A stretch of DNA of 40,602 nucleotides from positions 12,243,183-12,283,784 of the forward strand of contig NC_049982.1 of NCBI RefSeq assembly GCF_000003815.2. Direction: 5' to 3'. The notes beneath the pieces are model-generated. The model did not search any database. It was not told where the DNA came from and was given only the letters and a program-made list of their open reading frames with translations. The number at the start of each line of letters is the position of its first letter. The stretch's first letter is position 1. This DNA comes from Branchiostoma floridae (taxonomy: Eukaryota > Chordata > Leptocardii > Amphioxiformes > Branchiostomatidae). Positions 10,401 through 23,000 of this stretch are shown here, in pieces. Position numbers and translations under genes: made by a program.

Positions 10401-13400
10401 CATTTATTGTAAGGCGATAATAACACCTTGCTGTCATTTCATGTCGAGGGACAGATCAAATACAATTTTTTTAAGTTCAAGCACTTTGATAGCTAAACTT
10501 TGTTAGAATTCCATCCTTTATATACCCCTACATAAGATTCTAGCATTCAAACTTGGGCAACACATCAAGAGACTTGATGATTTCATGAATACGATAGTAC
10601 GTGGGGGTACGGACGGGACACAACCAGACAACAGACTGATATAGCAGGGACTTACATCCAAACATTTTGGAACACATTTGTTCACTAAATACAGGTTAAA
10701 TAAAGCATCTACAATTACTGCAATATTGTTTAAACTAAGAGGAAAGGGAGATAGACATTATTATTAGATCTGATCTGATCTAGAGTGATCTAAAAATGCC
10801 ATTAGAGCTTATTTTCTTTGATGGCCATGCTCAATCGGTGAACTTGAAGGGATGTATCTGTTCTGTCAGGGAATCTGTAATTTCTTAACCTATTTGCAGA
10901 TTTCTTCTGCTCTCTTTTGTCACGGCAAGTACTAGTACCACTTTCTTCTCATTTTATTTTGAGTAGGAGACTTGACAGTCTCTCCAGAACCTTTGCCTTT
11001 CTCCTTGGTGTCCCAGGTAGTGCCTGTTCTTTTTCATGTACACTACCTGCACTGGGAGATGAGGAGAATGGGTCATCACCATCATGATGATGATCTGGGA
11101 GAGTGAGCTGGGCTAGAGGAGAGCACATACTGGGCAAAATGAGACGGTAACTTTGGGGGAATATCAGATTTCATCTCATACCAATCCCAGGCAGTTTATG
11201 GGCATTAATGAAAAACCTGACAAAGAAAATGCTGGCAAATTCATTAAAAAGTACTATTTTTAGTGAGGAGATTAATTGTTTGTATCTATTTAGTATTTAT
11301 CATGTCTTATTTTAGCAATTGGGATGTCATTTTCCCCACTATTTTGCTTAAAACTAGAAGTGGGGGTACGGACGGGACAGGTGGGGGGTACGGACGGGAC
11401 AGGGGTACGGACGGGACATTTGAAGTTATACAGTGCTGTATCAGCCAAGGTCTTTATCACAGATATGGTTTATATAGTGGTTTGGTATCTAGTCAAAGAG
11501 ACTTGTAAACCATCACAATTAAAAGCTTGTAATATTAGCCTAGTAGTATAGAAATTGAGGGGGGGTACGGACGGGACAGAACTTTTCGGAAAATGACAGC
11601 CGATACTTTGATCCTTCGATGTGAGTCAGATGAAAGTAGGAATGATCTCATTCCACTTTTGTTCAGTTACATAAATCATATCAAAACTTTACATGTCAAA
11701 TGAACACTTATTACAGTACATTAGAACAATGCTACATACTTTGTAATCTATAAGTAAATATTACATTAAAATTGGTAACATGTGGGTGAAAATGCAAAAT
11801 AACCCTGCTGGCAAAAAAAAGTTGGAATATCTTTAAAAAATTGTAATAAATCTCAAGTTAACATATGACTGCATGTACAAAATAAATAATTTTAAGGTAG
11901 CAGTCATGTTTTTAAAGTCAGTTGCAATGTTCAGAATGTGAAAAAACTGAATGACCCCTGGTAACACTAAAATGGGACATTTTTAGGCAACATTTTTTAC
12001 AATAGTTTCGCCAAATATTGATGGATTTCTCTATTTCTTTTTTTGTTGTGTTCCTTGTTACACCAGCTTTTGGAAAATAACAGTCAAAAACAGTAATATC
12101 TTATGTAGACTTTCTTATCAACTGGTAACATGTGGAAAAACAAATGGGTACACTCAATTGTGAAACAGCCGACAACATCTGTGGATTTATGAACATCATT
12201 GGATATACATGTTCTTGTAGATTCTGTTTTGTTGCAGTATTTGTTGCCTTAACCATCTAGTTTTTTATGACTAAGGACACATTGAAAAGCTTGTCCTAAG
12301 AAAACTGTATATTTTGCAGGTCTGAGAGAGATCATGGTGACCAGTGCAGATGAGGCATACAAGATCCTGACCATTGGGCAGAAGAACCTGCACATTGCTG
12401 CCACCAAGATGAACCACTGCTCCAGCAGAAGGTAGGAAACAGGTCAAATAAACTCATGGGGGTTGTGAACCTTGGGATGTCTGTTGTTACCTAAAACTAC
12501 TATGATAGAAATTGATAACATTCATTGCTACTCTTCTGAACCATTCTTAACTGTTTTTTCAGCCATTGTATCTTCAGTATCAAGATCCTGAGAGTTGTAG
12601 ACGTTGATGACCCACATGTGGCCAGGATGAGCATGTAAGTGACTACTCTCATCTAGTAGTGATACTATCGGAAAATATGTGCTGTTATTCTGCCATGTGT
12701 GTAGTCATGACATTCACTCAAAGCAAGCGTTAACAAATTAGGAAGTGAATTGTAACAAAATGTTGGCATCTGTCACATGACAAGTATTCTATCTTTGTGT
12801 AATTATGTAATATTTATGATATAATATACATGTTCATGTTTCAGGGCTCGAAATACTGGGTGCATGTGCACCCAGGTGCACCCAAAATTGGAGCTGTGCA
12901 CCCAATTATTTTCTGTGGGTGCACAGGGTGCACCCAAATATCTTCTTAGGTTTATGTGATACACATGTAAAGATATCAAAGTATACTTTTAGTATACATC
13001 ATATTCTTGACACCTCAGTGTTAGAAAGATAATAAAAATGTCTGTCATGGTACATGTTTAAGAATTTGAAAGCTTGTAACCAAGTTTTATTATTAGGTTA
13101 TAACTTAAATTTAAGTGGTGCACCAAAACATTTTTGGGTGCACCACCAAGTTTTATTATTAGGCTATAACTTAAATTTAAGTGGTGCACCCAAAAATGTT
13201 TTGGTGCACCCAATTTTTTAAGCTGGGTGCACCAGTGCACCTAATCCCCAAAATGAATTTCGAGCCCTGTGTTTTTAAATTGACTTTTTTTTTGTGAGCC
13301 AATATGGCATAGCTCCATGGGTTCAGAACATAGCATATTTGTACTGGTTCACTGGCAATTTGGAAAGCTAAAGGTTTGTTTTTATCAAAGGTTGTCCTTC

Positions 13401-14039
13401 TGTGACCTGGCTGGATCAGAGCGGTACACTAAAACACAGAGCACCGGAGATCGACTCCGAGAGGCAGGAAACATCAACACCTCCATCCTCACCCTCGGCA
13501 AGTGTATCAAGAACCTGAGGTGGAACCAGCATCACAGGTCAGTATATGGCACGATGATGGAAAAGTCATTTATCTAATTAATAATGACAGTTTTCAAAAT
13601 ATTCAAATTTAAGACTAAGGTCTGGGTTATTAGGGATACATTTTTGCATTTGTGAATAGTTTCATTGAGTTGGTATTTCATCACTGAATTGCCCCGAGGA
13701 AGGTCACCAAAACGTCAGCAGAATAAAGCTGTGGTTGTGTAAAAAGAGTCTCTTTATTCAGGATATATTTTTGCTTCTATCAGTGTCTGGTTTTGAATTG
13801 CAAACCCGCTGGACTTGATAATGGTATCCATTCTTTTAAGTTACAACTAGCTGATTTACGCTGTGTTTTACAGGGACAACCCAAAGATCATTCCGTTCCG
13901 TGAGAGCAAGCTGACACGACTGTTTCAGAGTTTCTTCCTGGGGCACGGCAAGGCCTGCATGATTGTGAATGTGAACAAGTGTGCCTCCATGTTTGATGAA
14001 ACGTACCATGTCCTGAAGTTCTCCGCAGTTGCTAAGCAG
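4500..14039 (+). CDS. KIF20B: KIF20B motor domain exons (N-terminal ~509 aa)
   Basis: Coding exons 1-10. A short acidic N-terminus ([20 protein letters not shown]) leads to the motor, which begins near residue 60 with [10 protein letters not shown]. The P-loop GVTNSGKT is at residues 156-163 (exon 5630-5888). Switch I NHCSSRSH is at 375-382, its codons split across the exon border 12431/12563. Switch II DLAGSE is at 410-415 (exon 13391-13537). [13 protein letters not shown] and [14 protein letters not shown] mark the microtubule-binding face. All nucleotide-contacting residues I can check are present, so an active ATPase is expected. Exons 6070-6260 and 6370-6487 encode a long Ser/Thr-rich insertion ([19 protein letters not shown]) before [19 protein letters not shown]; an enlarged loop there is typical of the KIF20 group. 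Introns in this part are phase 0, 1 and 2 in mixture, and two of them hold kilobase-size transposons. Confidence 0.95.
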
Positions 14040-17000
14040 GTATTCAACAGTTTCTTGTGGGGAAAAGTCAGTAGTAGCAATTGGTACAATACACTTTAGA
14101 CAAGTAGCTGATGCCATCTCTTTTACACTACCATTGAAGCATAAAGCTATCAGCTCTCTTGTAGAAGACATTTTGCTATGGAGAGCTGTTTGTGATACTT
14201 GTTTATAATCTTCTTTGACAGATTGTGACCAGAATCTCCAAGGTGGACAGGTGGAACTCGTCTTTCCCTCGCCCAGCACCACCTCGGAATGTGTCTCTTG
14301 CACTCAACACCTCGGCCACGCCCAGAAGTCGTGCTACTGTTGGTTGGGCAGCCAACGCAGTACGAGCGTCCACAGTGGTGGAACAGGATGTCATTGAGGA
14401 GGAGGAGGAGGAAGATGATGATGACGATGATGATGATGCAGAGACAACATACACGGTAAGGAAATTGTTTTCTTCCTCTCTTCTTCCTCTCTTACTTAAC
14501 TTAGTTAAAAAGGGCCACAATTTTCACCCTGTCTGCTTATCTACATAGGATATCTACATTCTATCAAAAATTGATGTGTTTGTGATCACAAGTATTGGTT
14601 TTTGACCATGCCAGTCCAAAATTATGAACCGAGTATTTTTAGTACCTGCAGCATTACTATTGTCCAATACTCAACACGGTAGTTTTGAATCTTTCAATTA
14701 AATGATAGCTTTCTGTCGTGTATTTCTTTATAGTTGATACTTAGTAAATAGTTGTTTACAATGGCACTGTCTCCTCTGGTCAGGCTATTATTAGCCGTTT
14801 GCGGAAGTTCAAAGACTCCTTTATGGAATCTGCACCAGGAGCTGGAAGCACTTCTAAGACGAAGTCCCAGCGCAGCTTAACTGTAAGACAAGACTCCATT
14901 AGCTGGGAACACTGTAGTGTAGAGAAGTAGCTGCTGGGAATAGTTATTGGGGCTCAAAGCTTTCATGCTTTATCTCTTGTCGCCAACTGTTGCTTCCCCA
15001 CTACCAATTACATGTGTTGTTTCTGGAGGCCTGATATTATAACTGTGCATGGCTCAGGTAGTAACATGTTGCACTGCTGCATGCTAGAGATTATCTTTTA
15101 CCATTTGCCTTAGGACCACTTCTGGTGTAAGTCACACACCTTCTGTTTATTGTCACAGTGGCAAACAGCAAAACATTGCCAATCAAATACTGCGCCAGAA
15201 GAAGGAAAACTCTTCTTTCACACACACACAAGGGTTCTGGTCATTGCTTTATTTTAAAAAAAACACGCTTCTAGCAACTTGGATATTTTACCTGATAGTC
15301 ACACAAAGTATATATTTATAAGAACTGTGCATAGTGGACTTTCATAAGAAAATCTGATTAATTCTCCCACAACCCGCTGTTCAGGATTTGGCATCTCTGG
15401 TAGAGAAACTCCAACAGGAGCTTGTAGAGGAGAGGAAGGAGAAGGTCCTGATGGAGGTCCGCATCCGGGAGGAAGTGTGTGAGGAAATGGCCAAGTCTCT
15501 GGTGGAGATAGAGAACGACTACAGGTATGCTAAGATGTCTTCTTAATTCATTAGTTTGGTCCTAGATTGATACATTTCAAATTGGAAGGGAATGTTTTGC
15601 TGTTTGTACCACATATCTGAGTCTTTTTTGCACATGTTCCACCAGTGAACGACTGCAGCAACAGCAGCAGAACATTGAGGAGAAGTGGGAGAAGAGGATT
15701 GAGATGTACAGCCAGAGCATCAAGAAGTCCCGGAAGCGAGCCCGGGTGGACAGGGTGCAGGATGAGGAGGAGGAGTGGGTCTCCAGCGTGCTACTTCATG
15801 CAGAGCAAGTCAAGGTCAAGGTACAAGTGGCATGATGTCAAGTTTCCACTTCTTGTGAGCAATACCTAAGGTATTGTTTTGTTGGTGGGTTCTTTGATTG
15901 TGAAGGGTTTTTTTTCCATTATGTTTTATACCCTTTCTCAACCACTGCACCATTGTTGTTCCAGGAAAGGGATGAACAGATCAAGGATCTGACAATCCAA
16001 ATCACCTCCATGAATGAAAACCTAAAGATTGCAAACGACAACCTTGACTTCAAACGTCTGGAACTCCAACGCCGGGACGACCAGCACAAACAGGAGATGA
16101 TCCGGCTCAAGGAGTCACTACAGAAGGCAGAAAAGTCTGCATCAAAACAGGTATACCTGTCTTTCTAACATTGAATAGCTGCCATAATACACTTTTCCTT
16201 TAGTTGTTGGTTGTGTGCTTTATCCTGTATGTATGTGTTTTTCAAAGGAAATGAAAATGCCCATACAAATGAAATGTCATGTCAAACAGTCTTTCCCTTT
16301 CTGATCTTGTCATCCATGATCTTTTTTCTTCAGGGATCATCCAGTAGCTCTGTAGACATGGATCTACAGACAGAGCTGAGTGAGGCCCTGAAAACAATCA
16401 AGGAACAAGAAAAGGAGATAGCAGACCTCCAGGTTAGATGTGCTCCTGTATTACAGATTTGTGGACTATTTCTACCTTTACAATGTAAAAAAATGCATAG
16501 AGTGTATGACTAACTTTGTGGTTGCAGATGTTCTTGTGAATGCCATTTTGCTAACTTATTGATGTAATTTTTGTTTTCGTTTTGTTTGTAGGAAACACTG
16601 AAGGAAGCAGGGGAAACCTTCTTTGAGAAGAATGACGAAATTGAGAAACTTAAGTCAGCCATAGCTGAGGATGAAGAGAAGATGAAGTCACAGGTAGATA
16701 AGATTTACTGTACCATCATAACAAGATATAAATGAACTTCCAGCTACCAGCATCCAGCCATAGTAACACTTGAAGATGCCTAACAATCTTTCCTGTTCTA
16801 CTTTTCCAGAATGCGACCATCACAGACCTGCAGCAGCTGGTTGAGGAACTCCGTACTTTGGTCGACCAGACCAAGGCCACCATTGCTGAGAAGGAAGAGA
16901 AGATCGCTGACCTTGCTAAGCAAATCCAAGACCAGAAAGGTTCACCTCCTTCTTTACCCTCCCCAAATTCTTCTCCTAGCACTGAACAAGTCCAGTTAGA

Positions 17001-20000
17001 AAATGTTGCCCCTGAGTCTGAAGCATCCCCCTCTACTAATCAAGGCTCTGCCACAAGTGGTTACAAACCAGTTAGAGCCAACTTCCATGGGCCATTATCC
17101 AGAAAGATGTCCCCTCACCTGCCCTTCTGTACCCCACCTCGTAGTAAGCTCACGGAGTTGAACAGGCATGTTAGGAGCCCGGGGGGAGTGTATAAACCGT
17201 TTGGGGGCTGCAAGACTACGTCTCCCATCAAGGGAAGGTATCCTCGTAGAGCTAGGTTCCGGTAAGCGATTTGCAGAGAATCGAACGGGGTGAGACTGTT
17301 CACGCAGTGAAGGAAATCGATCTGGTGCGATTCTCTTCACTTGAATGCGGAGCGCGCACGGCGATGGTGAGCCTATACTATCGTGCGAGACTATTCCCCT
17401 GGTGATGAAACGCGCACCAGCGCGATTCTCATCACTTGAAGGCGGAGCGCGCACGGCGATCGTGAGCCAATACTACCGGCCTACTAGACAAATTAAACGG
17501 TCGAATATCTTCACTTGAAGGCGACGCGCGAACGCCCGCTATTTTGAAAGACGTCGGGTACGGGTGCTGACACACTTTTGACAGCGATACTTGTCAATAA
17601 CGTATAGTAAGACTCACTCTGAATACTTATCTCTGGGTTGGCATTTAACCCTTTGCCGGGAATGTAGTAACGTTACTAATCACGTAAGTCAGCAACAAAA
17701 CAGAGACAAATAGCTCACGTAACACCCGAACATCGTTATTTATTTCCTACTATAACCTTCTACAAAACAGACTTACATACCACTGCAAATTCATAACCTT
17801 ACATGAAATATATACAAATACATCCTACCTATGTATTCAGAGTTTACGCTACGATGTACAAAACTACTCACCCTTACAACTCACACAACGTTTACAAACT
17901 TCGTACAAAATTTAGAACATGGGCCGTGATGTGACGCTACACTACAGTATATCATTCTCATTAAAGTCATGAAAACAAATCGAGCGTTTGCTATTTTATA
18001 ATTAAATCAAACGAGCGTACAAAACGTAGACCAACAAGTATCGTATGTATTCAAAGCTTACACTACATGCCGCAGTATTTACCGAAGTATTTACAGATTA
18101 GTATGTACAAATTTACAAAATCGCTACGAAATTGTCGGATAACAAAATGGCGTCTGCCCACGCTATCCCGGCGTCCTTTGCAGTATGTTGCCCGGCTTCT
18201 CTTTGTTTTGTACCTGAAAGAAAAGGCTGAAAAGAAAAGGAAAGACAAAAATTAGCAATTATAATTACGAAAGAAATATGATGAAAAAATCGTCAATAAA
18301 GCCAAAGAATGAAACATCAATTGTGTGGAATTAAACAAGTCGAGGGTTTAGCGATTACAATCTAGTGGATAAAATTAACAAAAATCAACTCCCGAAGACA
18401 AATGGCGCCTGCCCACGCTATCCCGGCGTCCTTTGCAGTATGTTGCCCGACTTCTCTTTGTTTTCTACCTGAAAGAAAACGCTGAAAAGAAAAGACAAGA
18501 ATTAGCAACGGTCCATTACGAAAGAAATGGGATAAAAATCGTTCAATAAAGCCAAAGAATGAAATATCAATTGAGTGGAATTAAACAAGTCGAGGATTCA
18601 GCGATTACAATCTAGTGGATAAAATAGACAAAAATCAATTCCCCTCAAAAAAATACTCCCCAAGCAGAGGTTCGGCTCCGACTATTTTTCGACGTGTTTT
18701 AATGCGTTTTGTCTCCCGAAGAAAGGGAAAGGGAATAACTCAAGAAGGGGTTAACGGATTGTTATGATTTTTGGTATGTAGATAGCTTAAGTGATGCTCC
18801 ACATAATGACATAATGATTATGCAAATTGGTATCTAATTTGCATAATTAATGAGGAAATCGTGTAAACACGCCCAGTTCCATTATAGGTCCATTGCAAAA
18901 TGTGACATTTGTAACTGAGAAACAGAAGAATATTGATCGATACCTATTATGCAAAATAAAGACCTAATTTGCATAATTAATGAGAAAATGCTATAATGTC
19001 ATTGTGGTAAATGACGGGAACTTCTTACTTGTAGCATTAGGAAGCTATGTACAGTTGAACATCATTGAACATCAATTATGCAAATGAGATACTCATTTGC
19101 ATAAATTATCAGAAAATGTGACATAAGCCTCCTTTCTTAATATATATTGCGCACGTCTCTTATTTAGTGAAGGAGATGATCAAGTTATATAATTTATGCA
19201 AATAAGAGCCTTATTTGCATAATTAATGACAAACACAATTGATAAGCAGTTGTAAAAGATCAAATCATTTGGCGAAGGTATGGGGTCGTGGAACTCTAGT
19301 TATCAACTTATTGGTCCATGTAATGTTCATTTATTGGTCCATGCAACGTTCATTTGCAAAACAGAAAACAACCCGGTCGGGGCAAAGGTATGAAATATAT
19401 GTGTAATTCTTAATTTGTGTGTTACACGTTTTAATATTATTACCTCCTCCATGTTGATGCTGAGTCTCCGAGCAAAGCTGTTCCATCCCCGTCGCAGCGT
19501 CCTGTATGGAATGCCCCTGGAGGTACCGCACGCCGAACGAGTCCGGTTGCACACGCGTTGTGTAGTCCTCAGGGGCTGGCGACCCTCCACCATGGAATGG
19601 AGATAGTCCACCAGAAGGCCAAAGAAAATCATCTGTCTGCAAACAAGAAATCTTTTCAAAAAAGCTGTGCCTTGCCGCGTGGTAGGAACTTCTGACACTA
19701 CCCTGTTACGAAGTTTCCGGTATACTGCAAAGTCAGATTCAAGTCCAGACATCTTGGCTTCTCTCTTGGCGTCATCCCGCAACGTCATAAGTTCCTGAAT
19801 GTCCGAGGTTAACCAAGGAGCAGGAGTTGATCTGACAGTGAACTTTCTCAGTAATAGGAGCATGCTTGTCACAGATACCTTGCAGAATGTCCGTAAAAAT
19901 GTCTGTTGCCTGATCACTGTCGCTGAAGTTGTATACCAGGTGTGGTTGTGGTGTGCATAATTATATAAACATACTTAACAAAGGAGGGAAATGATAAATC

Positions 20001-23000
20001 AAAAGGGAATAACGTCTAAACTCTAAACTAAATTTCTCTGCTAAAAAAAACACATCGACTAACCTCTCAAAACTCTCCCTCATCTCGGTTGTAAATGGGT
20101 AAGGCACCGGAGATGTGGAGACGGCTGAGAACACTGGCTCATTCAGGGCAGTGAACACAACGTCTGGGTCCACATCTCGGGCCTTACACCATTCCCTGTA
20201 CGCACTGACATGTGTACAACTCTTTTGGCGCCCGCTACACATGACACAACAGAGCCTCCCTCCGTCGCCGATGCGTTTCAATATCCCTGAAAAATACGAG
20301 CGCGTTTTTAAACGATTGCTGATTTTGTGCAGTATATTAAACTATATACCGTCCAATGCACAAATTGTTCTTAACATAAAAAGTATTCTTACCATAACTT
20401 TTCCCATCGTGGACTGCAGCCAGGAAAGGGTCGGTCGACAGCTGCTCCACGGCCCCGTCTTCCTGGTGTTCTTCCTCCGTCAGGACGGGCATGTCAGAGA
20501 GGATTGACTTAATTGCTTGTGAATGAAGGCAGTAACAGCCTTCCTCACGCGCCACAAAGTCATTTAAATCCTCTGTCTGTTAGAAAAACATATATATTAG
20601 AACAGAAACGATAATACACATGTACTACACATAAACATGTAACGCACAACACAGCAGACCCTCTGTTACAATAAAAAGCATATTAGACAATTACAATGAC
20701 GTTTATTGCATATTCATGCCCCATTAGGGCTAAATGCAGTACGATACTATATACATGTACCATTAGAATCTGGAATAGGGGATAGATTTGAGGTATAGAA
20801 TACAACGGCAATACTACAAACGTGATTAAACATAAATTTTAAAAAACCTACCACGCTGGTTGTGGCTCGCAGACGCTCCCGCTGTTCCACTGCACTGTCG
20901 CATGAGCATAAGAGCAGGACACAGCTCTCATCTGATCCTTTCGTAAACTGCTTTGCCTGAACGAGTTGGAAGGCGCGTCGCTTAAGGCCGCCTTCTGCAT
21001 CGCAGTCTGCAAGGGCAAAAGTATTGTCCCTTGCCAATGCAAACCACTTGTACTCGTACTGCAGGCGACTTACGTACCACGGCAGAGGGTCAACCTGCCC
21101 AATACACACGCATCTGCAAATAAAATGATGTAATTAAAATAATTTCCAACAAATATTTAATTCTCAGTTTGATACATGCTTCCCACTCTCGACTTTTACA
21201 GCGAAGAGAAATCCTCGTAAGCGCCGACAAGCCTTGGTTTACGACAGGTCTCCACAAGTCCTCCAAAACGAGAAATAGACTTTGCCAAAAATATCTAAAT
21301 AACGAGAAGTAGACTTTACCAAAAATATCTAAATAATACAACACCAATACATTTACATACAGACAAATCGTACGGAAACAAATACAACAGTCTGATTCGG
21401 TTACTTAGCGTTATTATGTCGACTTTGACTTTATTTGGCCAGCTATTCTTCCTGTAGTCCTCCACATAAAAATACATCAATACACATATAACGGACACGA
21501 CAGAAAGATTATACAAATAAACACACTAGAATTACATCTGATACATCATACATATGTACATGGTTGACTGGAATGTGAGGTATTTGTACAATAATATTTC
21601 ATGTTATGTAAGAATAAAGAAAGAAAACCTACATTGCGTCTCTATCAAGATCCAATGCTTGCACGTTGGAAGTGATGTCATCAACCTCCGTGAATGAAGC
21701 TGGAGCTGGAGCTCGAGCCCTGCGAGGTCTACGATGTGTCATACTTCAAGTCTGAGCATCGACTGAAATGCTTTTGCTATTACGCCTTTAAGTAAGATTT
21801 CAAGTGACGATGTTAATTCACACTTTTTCACCAGACAACATACGCTAATAAATAAAGACGCACCAGTCTTGTAATATGGTAATGCTAACTCACATATGTT
21901 GCCGCACTTTGACCAGACAGCATAAGATCCGCAGTGCATGACGGTTTAGCGTCATCATGTCAGGACGGCCATGTTTTTCTTTGTCCGAGTAGCGTAGTTT
22001 GTTTCCATGTAGAATTTAGACTCTGTACGATATCTCGACCTGCGTACATCTTTATTCCATCGTGTAATATTTGTACATATTCATTCCATCGTGTAATACT
22101 TGTACATACATACATCTGAATACTAGTATTAGCTGCACGTCGCTCGTTCGGCCAGCGCCAGCCTGTAAGTTCATGTACATTTCATCTTCATTTCACTTTA
22201 GCGCTGCTCAGAGTTAGATCGAAACTGTCGACGTTCCATTTGTACCTGTAGAAAAAGAAAACAATACTATTGATTTAACTTCATGTCCTTTTTCATTCTT
22301 GATTATGATACAAATGTTGAATAAAGGTTTGTAAGTGCATCTCAGTATCGTGAGTGCGTTGTTTGTGCCTTGCTCAATCCTAGTAACGTTACATGTACAA
22401 TATATTTGCCCCCTCCCTCCGCTGGGTACGTTACTGGTGCGTAATTTCGGAAAGGCGTACATGCCGGGAAGTATAATATATATATGTGCTGACAAATGAG
22501 CAATAACTGTTACATATAATCCGGTAGGATGAGCAGTAGGCCGGTAGTATAGTATTGGCTCACGATCGCCGTGCGCGCTCCGCCTTCAAGCGATGAGAAT
22601 CGCGCTGGTGCGCGTTTCATCACCAGGGGAATAGTCTCGCACGATAGTATAGGCTCACCATCGCCGTGCGTGCTCCGCATTCAAGTGAAGAGAATCGCAC
22701 CAGATCGATTTCCTTCACTGCGTGAACAGTCTCACCCCGTTCGATTCTCTGCAAATCGCTTACCTGTTCTTACCAGAACCTCATGTACACTCCAAGCTTT
22801 AACTATAACCTGCGATCAAACAGGTCGTACATGTCCAGGTACAAGTAACATCACTAAGTTACACAGATAGGGAGGAAATTCTTAGTTGGTTACAGCATAT
22901 GAGAGTAAGATGCAGATTTTTATTTACTCATAGACGTTATCGTATAGTGCTAAAGCATGGATTTTTTTGTTTTTGTGGTAGTACATAATTCTCGCGCTGG

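Larger units (their letters stand above)
17261..22764. mobile_element. 5.5-kb DNA transposon with 225/230-bp TIRs in KIF20B intron 18
   Basis: Left TIR 17261-17485 and right TIR 22535-22764 are inverted copies, differing by two substitutions and one 5-bp indel, so the insertion is fairly young. Each TIR holds two copies of a ~90-bp unit (GCGATTCTC, CACTTGAA, GCGGAGCGCGCACGGCGAT, GTGAGCC); a third partial copy follows at about 17507-17540. Such subterminal repeats are usual transposase binding sites. Inside are a five-exon minus-strand protein gene (19444-21742), a LINE fragment, a four-unit array and a 255-bp duplication. I found no clean target duplication; GTTC occurs next to both ends. No catalytic DDE domain is visible, so the copy is probably not autonomous. 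Superfamily uncertain: long TIRs and the Cys-rich protein suggest something KDZ/Zisupton-like. Confidence 0.85.

Noticed and set aside
10232-11578. CRISPR-like array of GGGGGTACGGACGGGACA
   Set aside because: Spacing is irregular (5 to 740 bp), there is no leader or cas gene, and the host is an animal; it is internal to a TIR element.
13836-14303. 155-residue minus-strand frame over motor exons
   Set aside because: Antisense shadow of the exon 13874-14039 encoding [14 protein letters not shown].
14203-14520. Minus-strand frame with a long Ser run
   Set aside because: Antisense of the GAG/GAT acidic tract in a phase-supported KIF20B exon.
17095-17454. 119-residue minus-strand open frame, and its near twin at 22571-22870 on the plus strand
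   Set aside because: They are the two arms of the transposon TIR read in the same relative frame; the similarity reflects the inverted repeat, not a gene family.
19331-19642. Alternative minus-strand frame ([18 protein letters not shown]...) over the fifth transposon exon
   Set aside because: The overlapping frame ([12 protein letters not shown]) fits the splice phase from the preceding exon and has more protein-like composition.
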